Shown: positions 16,804 through 27,056, counted from the stretch's first letter. The stretch: DNA of 64,000 nt from JANQEU01 sp965242805 (GCA_965242805.1 CBDETD010000002.1:5518001-5582000); one strand, 5' to 3'. Notes: generated by a model from the letters alone, not told the origin. Made by a program: numbers and translations.

Positions 16804-18680
16804 TTGGAAATAATGATTTTTCGTGTCGAAATTAAATCATTGTCAAAAATTCCTAAAATGTAAAGTCCATCTTTGAATGCAGAAACGTCATGAGAATCTT
16901 TCCGCTTTGACTTGTAAATGAGTCTTCCATCGAGGCTTACAATTTCAATGAATTGATGGTTTCCCTTTATCATTAAATTGTTTTTCACGGGATTGGGATA
17001 AACAATTAATTCTCTAATCCTTTCCTCAGATCCAAGTTTTGGAGAATTGGTGCTATCGAGTTCAGGGTTGAATACTGGTCTGATCATTAAGGAACCGATC
17101 AAACGATCGTTGTTTTCCCAGGTCCTGTTTGTGTTGGTCCAGATCATCTGACTTCCACCGCTATTGTTGCGGTCAAAACCGACGCCAATGTAATTGTTTG
17201 TGAATTGTCTGTATCCAATGAAAAATGTATCACTTACTTCAACCGGAGTCGACAACTCGAACCTTTGAAATTCATTTCTGGATGCCAATTCAACTTTCAC
17301 TGGTTGTAATCTCAAAGGTAGCTCATCAAGGTCCCTCCAAACCTTAATATCAATTGCCTCACCTACTGAAGGCGGGCTGACAGTTGGAAAGTGGATATCA
17401 ATTCCTGAAAGAATGTCCGCCGTTTCAATAAAAAAGGCCACTGCAAGTTCACCTCCGATAAGATTTATTCCGGCAGCAAACTCAGCCGAACCATCGTCAT
17501 ATGCATAATAATCATGCAATGTATATCGGGTCTTTAACGTATCATTTACTCTCAAATCAACGGGATAATAAATATCAGTTCCATCGGGAGTCTGATTTGA
17601 AAGGAGGGTGTCACCCGTAAAGAATGAAAAAATGGATTCTATAACAGTTGAGTCTCCTGAAAGAGGTAAGCCCGAAAGGTCCTTGCCATTGAAGATTTTA
17701 CCGGTTTCAAATGCGTTGATCCCAATAGGTGGAAGAGTATCAAAAAGTACAGTGGTTTCCCCTGTATTGGTATTTACAAAATGGTGAAATGGATCAATTG
17801 GACGAAGATTTGCTCCAAGATTGGAGGCCCCCATTTGCTGCACAGTATTGTATCTGCCAGGGTTTTGGAGAAATTGCTTCAGTGGCATTTCGTAGTATGG
17901 ATCAAAGAGCAGAGTTGGTTGCCCAGTCAATGCCCTGTCGATTACTGCACGGTCATTGATGTCACGAAACTCGTTCAGATATACATAGTCCACGTGCCAT
18001 GTATCATAAATACCACTAAGGTTACTGAATGATTGAAATTTGAATTTAAATCCTTCATGAAAAAAACGAGCCCCCGAGACTGGAACGATTACTTGCGTGA
18101 ACTCCTGTAGGCTATCCGTATTGAATCTGATGTTTTCATTTCCTCCCACCAAAGCAGTACCATCCTCTTGTCCGTTGATATCCTGTGAGACCCACGTAGA
18201 ATCTCTGTCATAAAACTGTAGCACTAAGGAATCATCCTCATCAGGAAGCTCGCCATATCCCTGAAGTTGCCAGAAAAAGCTAAGATAGACCGTGTTTTTC
18301 CGGCTATCAGGAACTTTGGTAAGATCTATCGGATTACTTTCCAATTCGTCCCCGAGGCCTGAAAAATTCACTTCCTGTGAATATGCATTTCCTCTACTGT
18401 CGACCCCGTCGAAGGTTGCCACAAAGATTGATGGTGGATTTATGGCCAAGGAATTATTAATGAAAATATTAGGACTATTTTGCCACTTGGAAGAATCGAT
18501 TATAAACTCCGATGTAACAAAATCATCCCAAAAAGGAAGATCCATAGTATCCGCATTACTCTGGATTTTTTCGATCCTTGAGTTTCGCTCGGTTCCTTTC
18601 TCAACTATTGGTATTAGACGCAACTGAGCGTACATGGAAGTCCCAGCAATCAAGAAAAATATAGAAATCGACTTTCTCAT
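16800..18680 (-). CDS. secreted protein with T9SS C-terminal sorting domain
   Basis: The 626-residue protein has a signal peptide (ending near TSMYAQ), a long region of beta-sandwich character and a type A T9SS sorting domain over the last 75 residues: LIVYPNPVKNNLMIKG, then EIVSLDGRLIY and a final GLYILGIF. The part at about 30-230 resembles a lectin or MAM-like fold but has no assigned catalytic motif. It should be exported across the outer membrane and attached to the surface or released. Its start overlaps the PASTA gene stop by one base. Confidence 0.88.
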   Translation of the reverse strand: MRKSISIFFLIAGTSMYAQLRLIPIVEKGTERNSRIEKIQSNADTMDLPFWDDFVTSEFIIDSSKWQNSPNIFINNSLAINPPSIFVATFDGVDSRGNAYSQEVNFSGLGDELESNPIDLTKVPDSRKNTVYLSFFWQLQGYGELPDEDDSLVLQFYDRDSTWVSQDINGQEDGTALVGGNENIRFNTDSLQEFTQVIVPVSGARFFHEGFKFKFQSFSNLSGIYDTWHVDYVYLNEFRDINDRAVIDRALTGQPTLLFDPYYEMPLKQFLQNPGRYNTVQQMGASNLGANLRPIDPFHHFVNTNTGETTVLFDTLPPIGINAFETGKIFNGKDLSGLPLSGDSTVIESIFSFFTGDTLLSNQTPDGTDIYYPVDLRVNDTLKTRYTLHDYYAYDDGSAEFAAGINLIGGELAVAFFIETADILSGIDIHFPTVSPPSVGEAIDIKVWRDLDELPLRLQPVKVELASRNEFQRFELSTPVEVSDTFFIGYRQFTNNYIGVGFDRNNSGGSQMIWTNTNRTWENNDRLIGSLMIRPVFNPELDSTNSPKLGSEERIRELIVYPNPVKNNLMIKGNHQFIEIVSLDGRLIYKSKRKDSHDVSAFKDGLYILGIFDNDLISTRKIIISK

Positions 18681-19525
18681 TAATTATCGAGAAGAGACGG
18701 GCTTAAGTTCACCGAATCAGGGCGATAGATCCAGATATCAACTTCGTCGTTCAACCTCACTCGTCTACCTGGTATAGGTCTTTGCCTGTTGATGGATCCA
18801 GGTGACACTTGAATTTCTTGTCGCACTTCATTACCGTCTTCATTAATTTCAATAACAACGGCAGTTTCGTCTTCAACGTATGTTTTCTTTCCAACATTTA
18901 AACCTGATCCTTCAATGGCCATAATGGCACTTTCCTCATCTAAACCGATCAAATTGGGGGATTCCAATTCCTGCTTCCCCAACCCATCACCCAGGACGAC
19001 ATCTATAATCGATCCCTTAGGCACCATTATACCAGGTTCGATCGACTCTCCGTTCAGACGCTGTTCCAGTACTGTATTGAAAACCAGGTCGGGAACGTAT
19101 TCCTTTTTACCCAGTTTTAAATCATAAGCTTTTAGAGCCATGAGTGCATTTTTCATGGAACCATCAATTAAGTCGGGCATCCTGATCAGTGGCGGAGATT
19201 TTGAGTTTAAGGTAAGATAGATTTTTCGTTTTTCTTTCACCCTGGCATTGGGTGCCGGAAACTGTTGCAATACCGCCAATGGAGGATAAATTGCCGAGTA
19301 CCCAGAGTCTGTCACTTCATACCTTAGATCCCTATTCGTCAAGAAATCATCCAGATCTTCATAAGCGATTCCAATTACATCCGGAACTGTAATGGTTTCA
19401 CCATGATTTGTATTTATGGGGAGATATATGTGAAAAAAGAAAAGTATCGCTAAAGTCCCAATTGCCAAGGCAGTCAGGATATGGAATACAATGTGTATCC
19501 AGCTGGTTGGGTTGAAAAACTTCAT
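18680..19525 (-). CDS. membrane-anchored PASTA domain protein
   Basis: The 281-residue protein has a short cytoplasmic start, one membrane helix (about 10-32) and three extracytoplasmic PASTA repeats at about 41-108, 113-180 and 187-272, each starting with a VPDVIG-, MPDLID- or SPNLIG-type motif. PASTA domains in kinases and penicillin-binding proteins bind peptidoglycan fragments. There is no kinase domain. The neighbour ddl makes the D-Ala-D-Ala precursor, so a cell-wall role is likely. Confidence 0.92.
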   Translation of the reverse strand: MKFFNPTSWIHIVFHILTALAIGTLAILFFFHIYLPINTNHGETITVPDVIGIAYEDLDDFLTNRDLRYEVTDSGYSAIYPPLAVLQQFPAPNARVKEKRKIYLTLNSKSPPLIRMPDLIDGSMKNALMALKAYDLKLGKKEYVPDLVFNTVLEQRLNGESIEPGIMVPKGSIIDVVLGDGLGKQELESPNLIGLDEESAIMAIEGSGLNVGKKTYVEDETAVVIEINEDGNEVRQEIQVSPGSINRQRPIPGRRVRLNDEVDIWIYRPDSVNLSPSLLDN

Positions 19526-19555
19526 TTAGTATAAATATTGGCCAAATGGTTCATT

Positions 19556-20623
19556 TCAGGCATGAAGATAACTCCTTTCAAGTTTATTGTAACTGACCCA
19601 TCTTTCCTTCGACAGTCCAATCAGTTTATTTAAAAGATCGGTATAGTTCAGTCCCATGTTTTTCCAAAGTACGGGAAACATACTGGCACTGGTAAATCCA
19701 GGAATTGTATTAATCTCATTCACGTAGACCTGTCCATCTTCTGCAACAAATAGATCTACCCGTGCATAATCATTACACCTCAATGCTTTGAATGCAGCTT
19801 CAGAATGTTTTCTTATTTCCAATTGAATACTTTGAGAGAGCTGTGCTGGGATTACCATTTTGATGGCATCTTCATTTTGATACTTTGCTTCATATGAATA
19901 GAAATCATAGGCTTTGCTCAAAACAATCTCTCCGGGCCATGTTGATTCAATACTATCTCCATTCCCAACAACTGCGCATTCTACTTCCTGACCCTTTACG
20001 TAACCTTCGACGAGGATCTGGTTAGCATAATTGAAACTATCCTTCAAAGCCTCGTGGAATCCATCTTTTGAATCAACTCTGGACACACCAACACTGGATC
20101 CAAGATTTCCTGCTTTGATCATGAAAGGTAATCCAACTTTTTCAGTGATTCCTTCAAATGAAATCTCTTTATCTGACTGATCAAATGTCAGGTAGGGCAC
20201 AGTAGGAATATCGGAATTCTCCAGTATTTTCTTGGAAAGAATCTTGTCCATACAAACAGCAGATCCCAATACATCAGACCCTACTACAGGTAAATTCATT
20301 GCCTTGAACAAACCCTGAATACTCCCGTCTTCACCGTCTGTCCCATGCAATACTGGAAACACAATATCTATCTTTAAAAGATCCTGATTTCCTTTTTCAT
20401 AAAACCCGACTTCGGAAGTTGAAAGTTTTAGCGATAATGGAATACCATTATCAATATTTTTGGTTACCTCTGGACATAAATACCAGTCTCCCGCTTTCGT
20501 TATGCCAATTAGTAATTTCAGGTATGAAGGATCAAGGTTTTCACAGATGTTGCTTGCTGACCTGATAGAAATCTCATGTTCCACAGAACGTCCGCCAAAA
20601 ACGATCGCAATAGTCTCCTTCAT
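19556..20623 (-). CDS. ddl: D-alanine--D-alanine ligase
   Basis: The 355-residue ATP-grasp enzyme joins two D-alanines for peptidoglycan synthesis. It starts with IAIVFGGRSVEHEISI, in which Glu and His help bind the first D-alanine, and ends with the magnesium-binding VNEINTIPGFTSASMFP. The middle carries PFMIKAGNLGSSVGV, the ATP-grasp loop. Length is normal. A TACTTTTG sequence (20639-20632 on the minus strand) fits the -7 promoter consensus but lies only 8 nt before the ATG and lacks a -33 box, so it is uncertain. It heads the ddl-PASTA-T9SS-rhodanese run. Confidence 0.96.
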   Translation of the reverse strand: MKETIAIVFGGRSVEHEISIRSASNICENLDPSYLKLLIGITKAGDWYLCPEVTKNIDNGIPLSLKLSTSEVGFYEKGNQDLLKIDIVFPVLHGTDGEDGSIQGLFKAMNLPVVGSDVLGSAVCMDKILSKKILENSDIPTVPYLTFDQSDKEISFEGITEKVGLPFMIKAGNLGSSVGVSRVDSKDGFHEALKDSFNYANQILVEGYVKGQEVECAVVGNGDSIESTWPGEIVLSKAYDFYSYEAKYQNEDAIKMVIPAQLSQSIQLEIRKHSEAAFKALRCNDYARVDLFVAEDGQVYVNEINTIPGFTSASMFPVLWKNMGLNYTDLLNKLIGLSKERWVSYNKLERSYLHA

Positions 20624-20674
20624 ATCTCTGGCAAAAGTAAATTTTTAAGAGGAATAATAATGGGGTACAGGGGA

Positions 20675-23629
20675 TTACCTCCTGATAAAAACTCGTCGCG
20701 ATTCATTAACATTTGGTCCAATGACCCTAACAATGTAAAATCCACTTTGATTAGGTGTAATGAGATTCAAAGTTTGATTAAGTGCATTGGGATAATCTCT
20801 CTCAAAGACAACTTTCCCCGTCATATCCACAACGCTTATCGTGACATTTTCCTTTCTGGCCAAGTCGAGGGTAATATTGAAGGATTGGCCTATCGCCGGA
20901 TTTGGGAATACGGTCAAATCTCCAATAAAATCCAAATAGTTTGGATTGGCATTGTTGACAAACTCAATATCATCCAGGTACAAGTTGTTGCCATTTCCAT
21001 TCGTAAAAACCCACGCAATTCTGATTTCATCCCAAAGGGTATACTCAGATAGATCGACAAACTCCTGGATCCAATCGTTGGGGCCAGGAATGAAATCACC
21101 GTTCTCAACATCCAAGTTCAATTCACTTGATGATTTGTCGTATACCAAAAACTGGAAATCATCCCCACAAGTAATGGAAAGGAAGATTTGTAATCTGTCA
21201 GATGCACCCAATCTGGATTTATATGCATAGCTAAAGAACAATCCGAGAGAGTCCGACTCTTCAGGTTCGAGAATTGGAGTGACCAGCCAATGTGTATTTC
21301 CCAATTCTGGATTCTCGAAAGCATTGGCCTTCAGGGTCGTGTTACCATCCACGCTTTCGAAGCTCCAGAGAGTTTCAGAGGTTGGGCTGATAGTTATCCA
21401 GTTACTCTCATTTTCAAAATTTTGTCGAATCGGTAGACTTTCTTCGCTGTTGTCTATTACCAGACTTCTCGAAATCACATTGTTGTCTGGTATTTCATCG
21501 TTCAGGTCATTGGGATTGTTCACTTCGAAGGAGAAAGTGTAATTACCAGGGGGTAGATTGTTAATTGGAAACTGGAATGCGTCTGTTTCGCCAGACGTCA
21601 ATTGTAAATCGGACTGGGGAATGTTGACGTTCTGGTTGGAAAACGAATAATTTATATCAAAACTGGAAATTTCTTCAAATCCAAAGTTTTTTACTTCCAT
21701 AACAGGATTGAGGAAACTATTACAGGTTACAACCGGAAAATTTTGAAACGATCTAATACCAATATCATAGGCACTTAGTTGGTTTGAGATCAGTTCAACG
21801 CTGTCAATGTACAATCGTCCCCCTCCATTGTTAATGCCTATGAATGCAATTCTTATGTTTTCCAATCCAGTGTAGGAAGTTATATTTATTGATTCTCTTT
21901 CCCAATCATTTGGATTTGCAGGTACGTATGGATTGGATGGGGAATTGGTAGTAACTAGCTGGCTCCCATAACCTTCAAATAAGTAGTTGTTAGTGAAGAA
22001 GTTCTCTCCACAATCAGTAGAGATGGCAACTATAAGTCCGTCTTTGTTCCATGGATCGGAATCTCCTCTATAAGAATAGGAAAAACCAAGCTCTACGGAA
22101 TTTAGAGAGGTGAAATCAAAAACAGGGCTTAGGAGAAAATCGAATTCCCCAAAATAAGCTGGATCGGAGAGATCGACTGAAATCGCAGTGTTTTCGACAG
22201 TTTGATATGGAGCTTGAGTAATGCTCCAGAGCGAAGGTCTGCCTGAAAAAGTTCTGGCATTTGTTGCTGTTTGACCTTCGAAGTTTTCAATGAATGGAAG
22301 GAGTTCAGTCTCAGACATGGGAATTGTGATTTCAATACGGTCATTTTCGTTGTTATTATCAACCATATCATTGACACTTTCCACACGAAAGGAAAATTCG
22401 TTCAATTGACCAGAAAGTTCTGTGACATCAGCAAAATTGATAATGGCGGTTTCTAGATTACTGAGGACGACATCCTTTTGAACGGTCTCAACAAGATTGT
22501 CATTTAGAAACATCGAGATCTCAAAACTTTGGATAGTGTTAGTGCCATAATTTCTGACCTGGATAATGGGAGTGAATTGATTCTGGCAGGATGAAAGTGA
22601 TGGTGATATGATGTCACGGATTCCAAGATCGTTAGAAACCTGGATGGGTTCGAGTAACGCTGGAGAGGTCGTCAGAGATACCCTTCTAGGAGCATGTTGC
22701 AATATGAGTCTCATACGTTCCTTCTGATCGAAAGTGAATAGGTTCATGCAGGCATCATCCGTATAGTTCATGAAGTTGGAGTACATATCGGAGGTAGAGC
22801 ACGTTACCTGTTCTGTACTGGGACAGCTTCCGGAATAATCGTCTGATTGGGTGGGAGTATCTTCGCAATAATCCGATCCACCACAACCAAAAACATCCCC
22901 CCAAGGGTGTCTCAATCCGAGGTAGTGACCAATTTCATGGGTACCGGTCCTACCGAAACTCTCGAACGAGCCTCCGGTATTCTCATTGATGCCTACATAC
23001 TCAAAGTCAACGGCGATACCGTCTGTCAATCTATTGGGCTCAATGTCTTCAACTCCCTCTAAGTTGGAAAAAGGGAACTGAGCCCAGCCAATAAATCCTG
23101 ATAATTCTGCCACATAGAAATTCAGATAGTGTTCTGCCGGCCAGTAACTTTCAGCTTTCAATGTCACATCGTCATTGTCTAAATTATAACTGTTTCGTGA
23201 TCCTTTCTTTCTTATAATTCCGGACGTAGGTAAGCCCTCAGGGTCACGCTTTGCCAAGATAAATTCTACTTCGATATCGGCTGCCACTGACTTAAATTCG
23301 TCTGGTGTCAAAACGGTGTCTGCATTCAACTTTCGGAAATCATCGTTTAGAATCTCGAGTTGCTGAAGAAGTCTCGAATCCGGAATATTTGAACCTTCAC
23401 CTAAGGGTTCTCCGGCGTGAATGACATGAAATACAACTGGGATTTGGTAAATCACCTGCTGCTCTTTTTCAATACCAAAAAGTCTTAATCGGGATTTCTC
23501 TGAGAGCCACTTTTCAAAAGAATTGATACTCTCCTGGTGATGCTGGAAATAAGACTGATCAACCCCGCAGCGTTGCTGGCCAATCAAGTTGTTAGATATG
23601 ATTAACAGGCATAACCAAAGTACCCGCAT
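20675..23629 (-). CDS. secreted M43 (pappalysin/cytophagalysin-type) metalloprotease with T9SS sorting domain
   Basis: The 984-residue protein has a signal peptide, a propeptide-like segment and a metzincin domain with GTHEIGHYLGLRHPWGD (HExxHxxGxxH, about residues 230-246) and the Met-turn SNFMNYTDDACMNLF about 45 residues later. Two choice-of-anchor/MAM-like beta-sandwich regions follow (about 450-620 and 740-880), and the last 80 residues are a T9SS type A sorting domain (LTVFPNPAIGQSF to FIRR). M43 enzymes cleave proteins outside the cell. It lies 15 bp after a NifU-like gene and so may be co-transcribed with iron-sulfur genes. Confidence 0.93.
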   Translation of the reverse strand: MRVLWLCLLIISNNLIGQQRCGVDQSYFQHHQESINSFEKWLSEKSRLRLFGIEKEQQVIYQIPVVFHVIHAGEPLGEGSNIPDSRLLQQLEILNDDFRKLNADTVLTPDEFKSVAADIEVEFILAKRDPEGLPTSGIIRKKGSRNSYNLDNDDVTLKAESYWPAEHYLNFYVAELSGFIGWAQFPFSNLEGVEDIEPNRLTDGIAVDFEYVGINENTGGSFESFGRTGTHEIGHYLGLRHPWGDVFGCGGSDYCEDTPTQSDDYSGSCPSTEQVTCSTSDMYSNFMNYTDDACMNLFTFDQKERMRLILQHAPRRVSLTTSPALLEPIQVSNDLGIRDIISPSLSSCQNQFTPIIQVRNYGTNTIQSFEISMFLNDNLVETVQKDVVLSNLETAIINFADVTELSGQLNEFSFRVESVNDMVDNNNENDRIEITIPMSETELLPFIENFEGQTATNARTFSGRPSLWSITQAPYQTVENTAISVDLSDPAYFGEFDFLLSPVFDFTSLNSVELGFSYSYRGDSDPWNKDGLIVAISTDCGENFFTNNYLFEGYGSQLVTTNSPSNPYVPANPNDWERESINITSYTGLENIRIAFIGINNGGGRLYIDSVELISNQLSAYDIGIRSFQNFPVVTCNSFLNPVMEVKNFGFEEISSFDINYSFSNQNVNIPQSDLQLTSGETDAFQFPINNLPPGNYTFSFEVNNPNDLNDEIPDNNVISRSLVIDNSEESLPIRQNFENESNWITISPTSETLWSFESVDGNTTLKANAFENPELGNTHWLVTPILEPEESDSLGLFFSYAYKSRLGASDRLQIFLSITCGDDFQFLVYDKSSSELNLDVENGDFIPGPNDWIQEFVDLSEYTLWDEIRIAWVFTNGNGNNLYLDDIEFVNNANPNYLDFIGDLTVFPNPAIGQSFNITLDLARKENVTISVVDMTGKVVFERDYPNALNQTLNLITPNQSGFYIVRVIGPNVNESRRVFIRR

Positions 23630-23644
23630 ACAACCCTTTTCTTT

Positions 23645-23926
23645 CTAGTTATTACCAAATGGTAGTTTGGCTTTTGGATCATCCGGATTGGTAATATTGA
23701 TAGCTTCTACTTTTGTGATCTCGGGTACCGCTCTGATGATAGCTTCTTCCACGCCTGCTTTCATAGTCATTGTCGACATTGGGCATGAACTACAACTTCC
23801 CAATAACTCCAAAATAAGGGTGTCTTTTTTCAATCCAACTACCTGCACATCACCTCCATCAGCTACCAGATATGGCCTGATATTATCCAAAGCCTGCTCC
23901 ACCTTTTCCTTTAACTCTTGATCCAT
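23645..23926 (-). CDS. NifU-like iron-sulfur scaffold protein
   Basis: The 93-residue protein is a NifU C-terminal domain (Nfu type). It contains GGDVQVVGLKKDTLILELLGSCSSCPMSTMTMK with the two scaffold cysteines in C-x2-C. Nfu proteins carry [4Fe-4S] clusters to target enzymes. Its start lies 7 bp after the Mrp stop, so the two iron-sulfur carriers are made together. Confidence 0.94.
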   Translation of the reverse strand: MDQELKEKVEQALDNIRPYLVADGGDVQVVGLKKDTLILELLGSCSSCPMSTMTMKAGVEEAIIRAVPEITKVEAINITNPDDPKAKLPFGNN

Positions 23927-23933
23927 CTAAATA

Positions 23934-25031
23934 TTATACGTTCACCTCAACTATTTTGGTCTTTTGCCCGGATGCATTTCTTATCGCAATTTGACGCGCG
24001 AGCGATTCTGCCAGATTTTCATAGGCATCTGCTGTGATATCATCTTTCATAACAGCTGGGTATCCACTATCACCACTCTCCCTAATGGATTGAACAATTG
24101 GAATTTGACCTAATAACGGGAGGTCATGTTTTTCTGCCAAATCCTTACCTCCATCCTTACCAAAGATAAAGTATTTATTATCCGGAAGTTCCTCAGGTGT
24201 GAAATATGCCATATTCTCAACGATTCCCAATACAGGAACGTTGATTTGTGCCTGTTTAAACATCGCCACTCCTTTTTGTGCATCTGCCAAGGCAACTTTT
24301 TGAGGAGTAGTCACAATGACGGCACCGGTAACAGGGACAGTTTGAACCATCGTCAGGTGAATATCACTAGTTCCCGGAGGAAGGTCGATCAATAAATAAT
24401 CAAGCTCGCCCCATTTGGTATCACCAATGAATTGTTTGAGTGCGGAACTTGCCATCGGACCTCTCCAAACAACCGCATTGTCTGGTGGTGCAAGAAAACC
24501 AATTGATATCAATTTAACTCCATACTGTAATATGGGAACGATCATATTCTTATCGTTTTCTTTTGTCACCTGCGGTTGCTCATATTCACAATTGAACATT
24601 GTAGGGATCGAAGGACCAAATATATCAGCATCAATAAGCCCGACATCAGCTCCTTTTTTCGCAAGTGCGACGGCAAGGTTTGCCGCAGTGGTAGATTTAC
24701 CCACGCCACCTTTTCCGGAGGCTATTGCGATGATATTTTTTACACCCGGTAGTAGTGGAGCATTGTCGTATCTGGTGGTTGTTACACTTGATGTCATATT
24801 GATTGAAATGGAAATATCAGACCCAAGGTGTTTCGTAATCGCAGCTTCACAATCTCTACGTATCAATTCTTTGAGAGGACAAGCAGGTGTGGTAAGTACA
24901 ACATCAAAAGAAACTTTTTCTCCTTCAATATCAATATTCTGGATCATATTGAGTGTTACAAGGTCTTTTTTAAGATCAGGGTCCTGAACTTCTTTTAGAG
25001 CCTTTAAAACGTCTTCTTTGGTAAATGCCAT
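23934..25031 (-). CDS. mrp: Mrp/ApbC-family iron-sulfur cluster carrier ATPase
   Basis: The 365-residue protein has an N-terminal MIP18/DUF59 domain (about 1-90) and a P-loop NTPase domain with deviant Walker A GKGGVGKSTTAANLA. DLPPGTSDIHL is a family motif. The C-x2-C seen at the end of many relatives is not evident. Mrp proteins assemble or transfer iron-sulfur clusters. It is divergent from dnaG with 96 bp between the starts. Confidence 0.93.
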   Translation of the reverse strand: MAFTKEDVLKALKEVQDPDLKKDLVTLNMIQNIDIEGEKVSFDVVLTTPACPLKELIRRDCEAAITKHLGSDISISINMTSSVTTTRYDNAPLLPGVKNIIAIASGKGGVGKSTTAANLAVALAKKGADVGLIDADIFGPSIPTMFNCEYEQPQVTKENDKNMIVPILQYGVKLISIGFLAPPDNAVVWRGPMASSALKQFIGDTKWGELDYLLIDLPPGTSDIHLTMVQTVPVTGAVIVTTPQKVALADAQKGVAMFKQAQINVPVLGIVENMAYFTPEELPDNKYFIFGKDGGKDLAEKHDLPLLGQIPIVQSIRESGDSGYPAVMKDDITADAYENLAESLARQIAIRNASGQKTKIVEVNV

Positions 25032-25101
25032 GCTTATTCTAGCTTAATTCCTGCAAGTTTACGTAAGGTCAAACTATCAACAAATTATCTATCAAATAAG
25101 T

Positions 25102-25109
25102 TAGCTTTG
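25102..25109 (+). promoter_or_regulatory. candidate -7 promoter box for dnaG
   Basis: TAGCTTTG exactly fits the Bacteroidota -7 consensus TAnnTTTG and ends 18 nt before the dnaG ATG. No TTG is found at the matching -33 position, so support rests on the -7 box and location only. Confidence 0.4.
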
Positions 25110-25127
25110 CTCTGGAAAGTTCACTAA

Positions 25128-27056
25128 ATGATTACCCAATCCACAATTGATGAAATTAAGAGTCGAATGGACATTGTGGATGTCGTTGGGGATTATGTAA
25201 ATCTCAAGAAATCCGGTTCTAGTTATAAAGCTTTAAGCCCGTTCACTACGGAGAAAACGCCTTCGTTCTTTGTCGTTCCTTCAAAGGGAATTTTCAAATG
25301 CTTTAGCTCAGGGAAAGGTGGAGATGCCATCAAATTTTTAATGGAAATGGATGGCTTAAGCTACGTTGAAGCATTAAAGTATTTAGCCGAGAAGTACGGA
25401 ATTGAGATCGTTGAAGAGAATCAGACGGATGAGGCACTCCAAGCTCAGAACAAGCGAGAGAGCTTGTATATCGTCTTGAATTACGCTTGTGAATATTTCG
25501 AAGATCTATTGAAGACTCATGAGGATGGAAAATCCATTGGAATGCCTTATTTTCTTGAAAGGGGGATTACCGAAGAGTTTATTAGTGAATTTCGTCTTGG
25601 ATATTCTTTGGATCAATGGGATGGGCTATACAAGAATGCAATCGAAAAGGGGTTCAGTAAGGATTTACTGGAGGAAGCGGGGCTGGTCATTAGGAAGGAA
25701 GATAGGATCTATGACCGATTCCGTGCCCGTGTAATATTTCCAATCCAAAATGTCTCAGGAAAAGTAATTGCTTTTGGAGCCAGAACTCTTTCCTCCGACA
25801 AGAACCAACCGAAGTACATCAATTCACCCGAAACCGAGCTCTACAACAAGAGCCATGTGCTTTACGGGATTTTTCAGGCTAAACAATCCTTGAGGTCTGA
25901 GAACAACTGTTACCTTGTCGAGGGGTATACTGATGTGATATCTCTTCACCAGGTGGGAGTAAGAAATGTGGTTGCTTCGTCAGGAACGGCATTTACGAGC
26001 GAACAAGCCCGCTTGATCAAGAGGTATACCGAGAATGTCACGATCTTGTTTGATGGTGACCCAGCTGGTATTAGAGCATCATTCCGAGGGGTGGATATTT
26101 TACTGGAGAATGGGCTGAATGTACGTGTGGTGGCCTTACCAGACGGAGAGGATCCAGATAGCTACAGTAAGCAATTGGGGACTACGGCTTTTCAACACTT
26201 CATCACCTCAAACGCTCGAGACTTCATCGCCTACAAGACTTCCATGCTTATTAAGGAAGTGGCAAACGATCCTGTTAAGAAGGCAGGTGTCATCAAGGAT
26301 ATAATCGAAAGTATTACAAAGATCGACGATGCAGTCAAGCGATCCCTGTATATAAAGGAGTCCAGCACTCTACTTGGCATTAGTGAATCGGTACTCATTG
26401 TCGAGCAAAACAAAATTCTTCAGGAAAGGAACAAGGAAAGGAGAAAGGCCCAATTTGAAATCAAGGAAGAAGTACCGACGGATTTACTGCCCTTGGAAGA
26501 TGAGCAGGTCGATTCCCTTGATATAAACCAAGTCATCACTTTCCAGGAAAAGGAAAGCATAAGATTGCTGCTAAACTTTGGAAAGGAATTTATTAAAGGC
26601 CATAAATCTGAGGATCAACAACTAATTGAATACATCTTGCTTGAGTCAGAGGAGATCAATTTCATCCATACGGTATACAGAAGAATTCTGGATCATTTCC
26701 GCAAGAACTATCAAGAAGGAAGAATTGTCGGTGTGGATTACTTCATGTCGATCGACGACGAAGAGATCCAGCAAGTGGTGATTGAACTAATAGCCCCAAG
26801 GTATGAGATCAGTGAATTCTGGAAGGCCAAATACGATATACATATTCCAAAGGAAGTGGATCATCTGAGGGATTCTGCTTATACAAATATTCTACGGTTG
26901 AAATTTCGGGTTATTCAGAGATTATTGGAAGAAGAGAAGAACAAGTTGAAGGAAGTGACAGATGATAAATTGGATATGATACTTGAGGAATTCGAAGAAA
27001 TGAAAAAGATCCAAATTGAATTAGCCGAAATTTTAGGAAACGTTACTGTCAAATAA
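25128..27056 (+). CDS. dnaG: DNA primase with degenerate zinc finger
   Basis: The 642-residue primase makes RNA primers at the replication fork. The N-terminal CHC2 domain (about 30-95) has its fold residues (YKALSPFTTEKTPSFFV) but only one of four zinc ligands: Ser37, Thr40, Cys58 and Ser61 stand where Cys, His, Cys and Cys are expected. The TOPRIM catalytic core is intact, with LVEGYTDVISLHQVG (about 264-278) and the acidic LFDGDPAG. The C-terminal helicase-binding region is present. I recall similar loss in other Bacteroidota primases. ribBA starts 29 bp downstream. Confidence 0.95.
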   Translation: MITQSTIDEIKSRMDIVDVVGDYVNLKKSGSSYKALSPFTTEKTPSFFVVPSKGIFKCFSSGKGGDAIKFLMEMDGLSYVEALKYLAEKYGIEIVEENQTDEALQAQNKRESLYIVLNYACEYFEDLLKTHEDGKSIGMPYFLERGITEEFISEFRLGYSLDQWDGLYKNAIEKGFSKDLLEEAGLVIRKEDRIYDRFRARVIFPIQNVSGKVIAFGARTLSSDKNQPKYINSPETELYNKSHVLYGIFQAKQSLRSENNCYLVEGYTDVISLHQVGVRNVVASSGTAFTSEQARLIKRYTENVTILFDGDPAGIRASFRGVDILLENGLNVRVVALPDGEDPDSYSKQLGTTAFQHFITSNARDFIAYKTSMLIKEVANDPVKKAGVIKDIIESITKIDDAVKRSLYIKESSTLLGISESVLIVEQNKILQERNKERRKAQFEIKEEVPTDLLPLEDEQVDSLDINQVITFQEKESIRLLLNFGKEFIKGHKSEDQQLIEYILLESEEINFIHTVYRRILDHFRKNYQEGRIVGVDYFMSIDDEEIQQVVIELIAPRYEISEFWKAKYDIHIPKEVDHLRDSAYTNILRLKFRVIQRLLEEEKNKLKEVTDDKLDMILEEFEEMKKIQIELAEILGNVTVK

